DNA of 64,000 bases from Verrucomicrobiaceae bacterium (GTDB lineage: Bacteria; Verrucomicrobiota; Verrucomicrobiia; Verrucomicrobiales; Verrucomicrobiaceae). The notes beneath the pieces were generated by a model. The model had not been told where the DNA came from. It made no database searches and saw nothing but the letters and a program-made list of their open reading frames with translations. The DNA is taken from NCBI GenBank assembly GCA_016713245.1, contig JADJPM010000004.1:496001-560000 (forward strand). Direction: 5' to 3'. Made by a program: the position numbers and the translations under genes. This document shows positions 62,820 through 64,000 of this stretch, one piece after another; position 1 is the stretch's first letter; each line of letters begins with the position of its first letter.

Positions 62820-63902
62820 ATGAAAACCCTTTACCCTTCCAGCACGAGCCAAAAGCTGAAATCGGTCGCCCTTGTGGGCTCCGGGGTGGCTGGGCTGACC
62901 CGGATTCGCGAGACGCATGAGGCCAGTATCTTGTCCTTCCACGGCATTTGCGAGGGCATGGGCACGGATCGAGTGCTGGATTGGTCCCTGCACCTGCCGC
63001 AGGAGATTTTCCGCCGGGTTTGCGCCTTCCTAGCCTCGAATTACGTCGTCGTTTCACTCCAAAGTGTGGTGGATAGGCTGAAGGCAGGCGAAAAGCCTGA
63101 GCCGAACAGCGTGGTTCTGACCTTTGATGACGGCTATGCGTCCAACTACCACCTCGCCTGGCCTGTGTTGCGCGAGTTTAACCTGCCTGCCACCATCTTT
63201 GTGGCAACTGGCTTCCTCGACGGCACGGAGCCGATGTGGTTTCAGCGCCTCGATCTAGCCTTGAGCACGTCAACGAAGTCCTTTTTCGAATGGAAGTCAC
63301 CGAATGGCAAAGTGCGTCTGCCTCTGGGCACCCGTGAGCAGCGTCAGATGGCTCTCGGCAAGCTGTTGCCCGAGCTCAAACACATGCCGGACGAGGACAT
63401 GCTCAGCGAGATCGGCCGGATCGAGCGGGCGCTCGGCACGGAGCTCCCTGCGGTCAGCGAGCTGCCAGAGCCGATGCTCCCGATGACTTGGGATCAGGTG
63501 CGAGAACTGGCGGCGACTGGACTGATCGACTTCGGCGGGCACACCCACACCCATCCCATCATGGCCCGTTGCAGCCATGAGGCTCTCCGCGGCGAGATTT
63601 TCACCTGCTACGAGCGGCTGAAGCAGGAGCTTGGCCGTGAGCCGAGGCTCTTCGCGTTTCCGAACGGTGGACAGGGAGACTACTGCGCTGGCGCACTGGC
63701 TGTGCTGAAGGAGGCTGGCTTTGAAGCCGCCTGCACGATGCGCAACGGACGAGTCGATCAAAGCTCCTCGCTCATGGAATTGCCGCGCTACGGCTCGCCG
63801 GAATCCGTCTGGGAGGCCGAGGCCACAGTCTCGGGTGCTTTCGAAGCCGTCAAAACCTGGCGAAAGATGGCCAGGAACTCTCTCTGGAGCATTCTGCCAT
63901 GA
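62820..63902 (+). CDS. Polysaccharide deacetylase family protein
   Basis: The 360-residue protein has a NodB-type deacetylase domain: SILSFHGICEGMG, then VVLTFDDGYASNYHLAWPVLREFNLPATIFVATGFLDG (Asp pair near residues 102-103), and FGGHTHTHPIMARCS (the H-x3-H metal motif, near 240). The end has RLFAFPNGGQGDYCAGALAVLKEAGFEAACTM. It would remove acetyl groups from a polysaccharide or act in exopolysaccharide synthesis. The ATG at 62820 is chosen over an upstream frame. Its stop overlaps the next gene's start as ATGA. Confidence 0.9.
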   Translation: MKTLYPSSTSQKLKSVALVGSGVAGLTRIRETHEASILSFHGICEGMGTDRVLDWSLHLPQEIFRRVCAFLASNYVVVSLQSVVDRLKAGEKPEPNSVVLTFDDGYASNYHLAWPVLREFNLPATIFVATGFLDGTEPMWFQRLDLALSTSTKSFFEWKSPNGKVRLPLGTREQRQMALGKLLPELKHMPDEDMLSEIGRIERALGTELPAVSELPEPMLPMTWDQVRELAATGLIDFGGHTHTHPIMARCSHEALRGEIFTCYERLKQELGREPRLFAFPNGGQGDYCAGALAVLKEAGFEAACTMRNGRVDQSSSLMELPRYGSPESVWEAEATVSGAFEAVKTWRKMARNSLWSILP

Positions 63903-64000
63903 AGTCGATCGTCATCCATACCTCGAAGGAGGCCGCGTTGCCGCTCCCGTTCCTGCCGCATCGGGCGCTGCATCCTGCCGCTCCGGTGCAGCCTCCCGCC
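63899..64000 (+). CDS. Partial coding region running off the window
   Basis: The ATG at 63899 overlaps the deacetylase stop (ATGA), and the frame is open to the end of the window with MKSIVIHTSKEAALPLPFLP at the start. The visible 34 residues do not identify it. The coupling suggests a function in the same polysaccharide pathway. Confidence 0.55.
   Translation, partial: MKSIVIHTSKEAALPLPFLPHRALHPAAPVQPPA

Overview
This GC-rich window reads as a chromosomal segment of a member of the Verrucomicrobiota, most like the Verrucomicrobiaceae (Prosthecobacter/Verrucomicrobium type). The evidence is the set of four DUF1549/DUF1553 proteins, two of them with the planctomycete-type cytochrome domain, the secreted sulfatase, the Tat-exported amidohydrolase, the DUF3500 and DUF4159 proteins, a Bdellovibrio/Bacteroidetes-type succinate dehydrogenase and many interspersed short repeats. 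The assignment is an inference from gene content, not from a phylogenetic marker.

Layout. Positions 1-1946: carA and a proteasome-like peptidase. Positions 1985-10460: an integrated element bounded by a 36-bp direct repeat of the 3' end of the tmRNA gene. It carries a tyrosine integrase, a serine recombinase, a minus-strand run of a RepA-like helicase, a TOPRIM primase and two small genes, a 561-residue protein I cannot assign, and a membrane-anchored protein. Positions 10434-10783: ssrA (tmRNA), intact. Positions 10928-15320: an AhbA/AhbB-like double-domain protein, a DUF116-polyprenyl synthase fusion and a Sel1-repeat protein. Positions 15582-26098: a GntR (YtrA-type) regulator, an ABC ATPase and four large ABC-2-like membrane proteins in the order B-A-B-A, which looks like a cassette duplication. 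One B copy has a frameshift and the other is broken at its start by 688 bases of almost pure G and C that are probably an assembly artefact. Positions 26185-33208: sulfatase, four 135-bp tandem repeats, a Gfo/Idh/MocA oxidoreductase, a glycine-rich DEAD-box helicase and a lipoprotein. Positions 33357-44441: a probable exported catabolic or cell-surface region with amidohydrolase, DUF4159, DUF3500, three DUF1549/DUF1553 proteins and an AraC regulator. Positions 44502-48923: tyrosine phosphatase, a second AraC-type regulator, a fatty acid hydroxylase family protein, a beta-CASP nuclease and a glutathione peroxidase. Positions 48939-53832: sdhCAB, with a YefM/YoeB toxin-antitoxin pair and a DUF6036 nucleotidyltransferase pair inserted between sdhA and sdhB. 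Positions 53994-64000: a membrane alpha/beta hydrolase, a fourth DUF1549/DUF1553 protein, a NAGPA-like protein, a flavin-reductase-like PPOX protein, a Uma2 protein, a FadJ-type beta-oxidation enzyme and a polysaccharide deacetylase.

The observations most worth following are the ssrA-integrated element with its own helicase/primase module, the toxin-antitoxin cassette inside the sdh operon, the palindromic repeat that sits in frame inside a DUF1553 coding sequence, the DUF116-prenyl synthase fusion, and the duplicated transporter cassette. No rRNA, tRNA or CRISPR array was seen.
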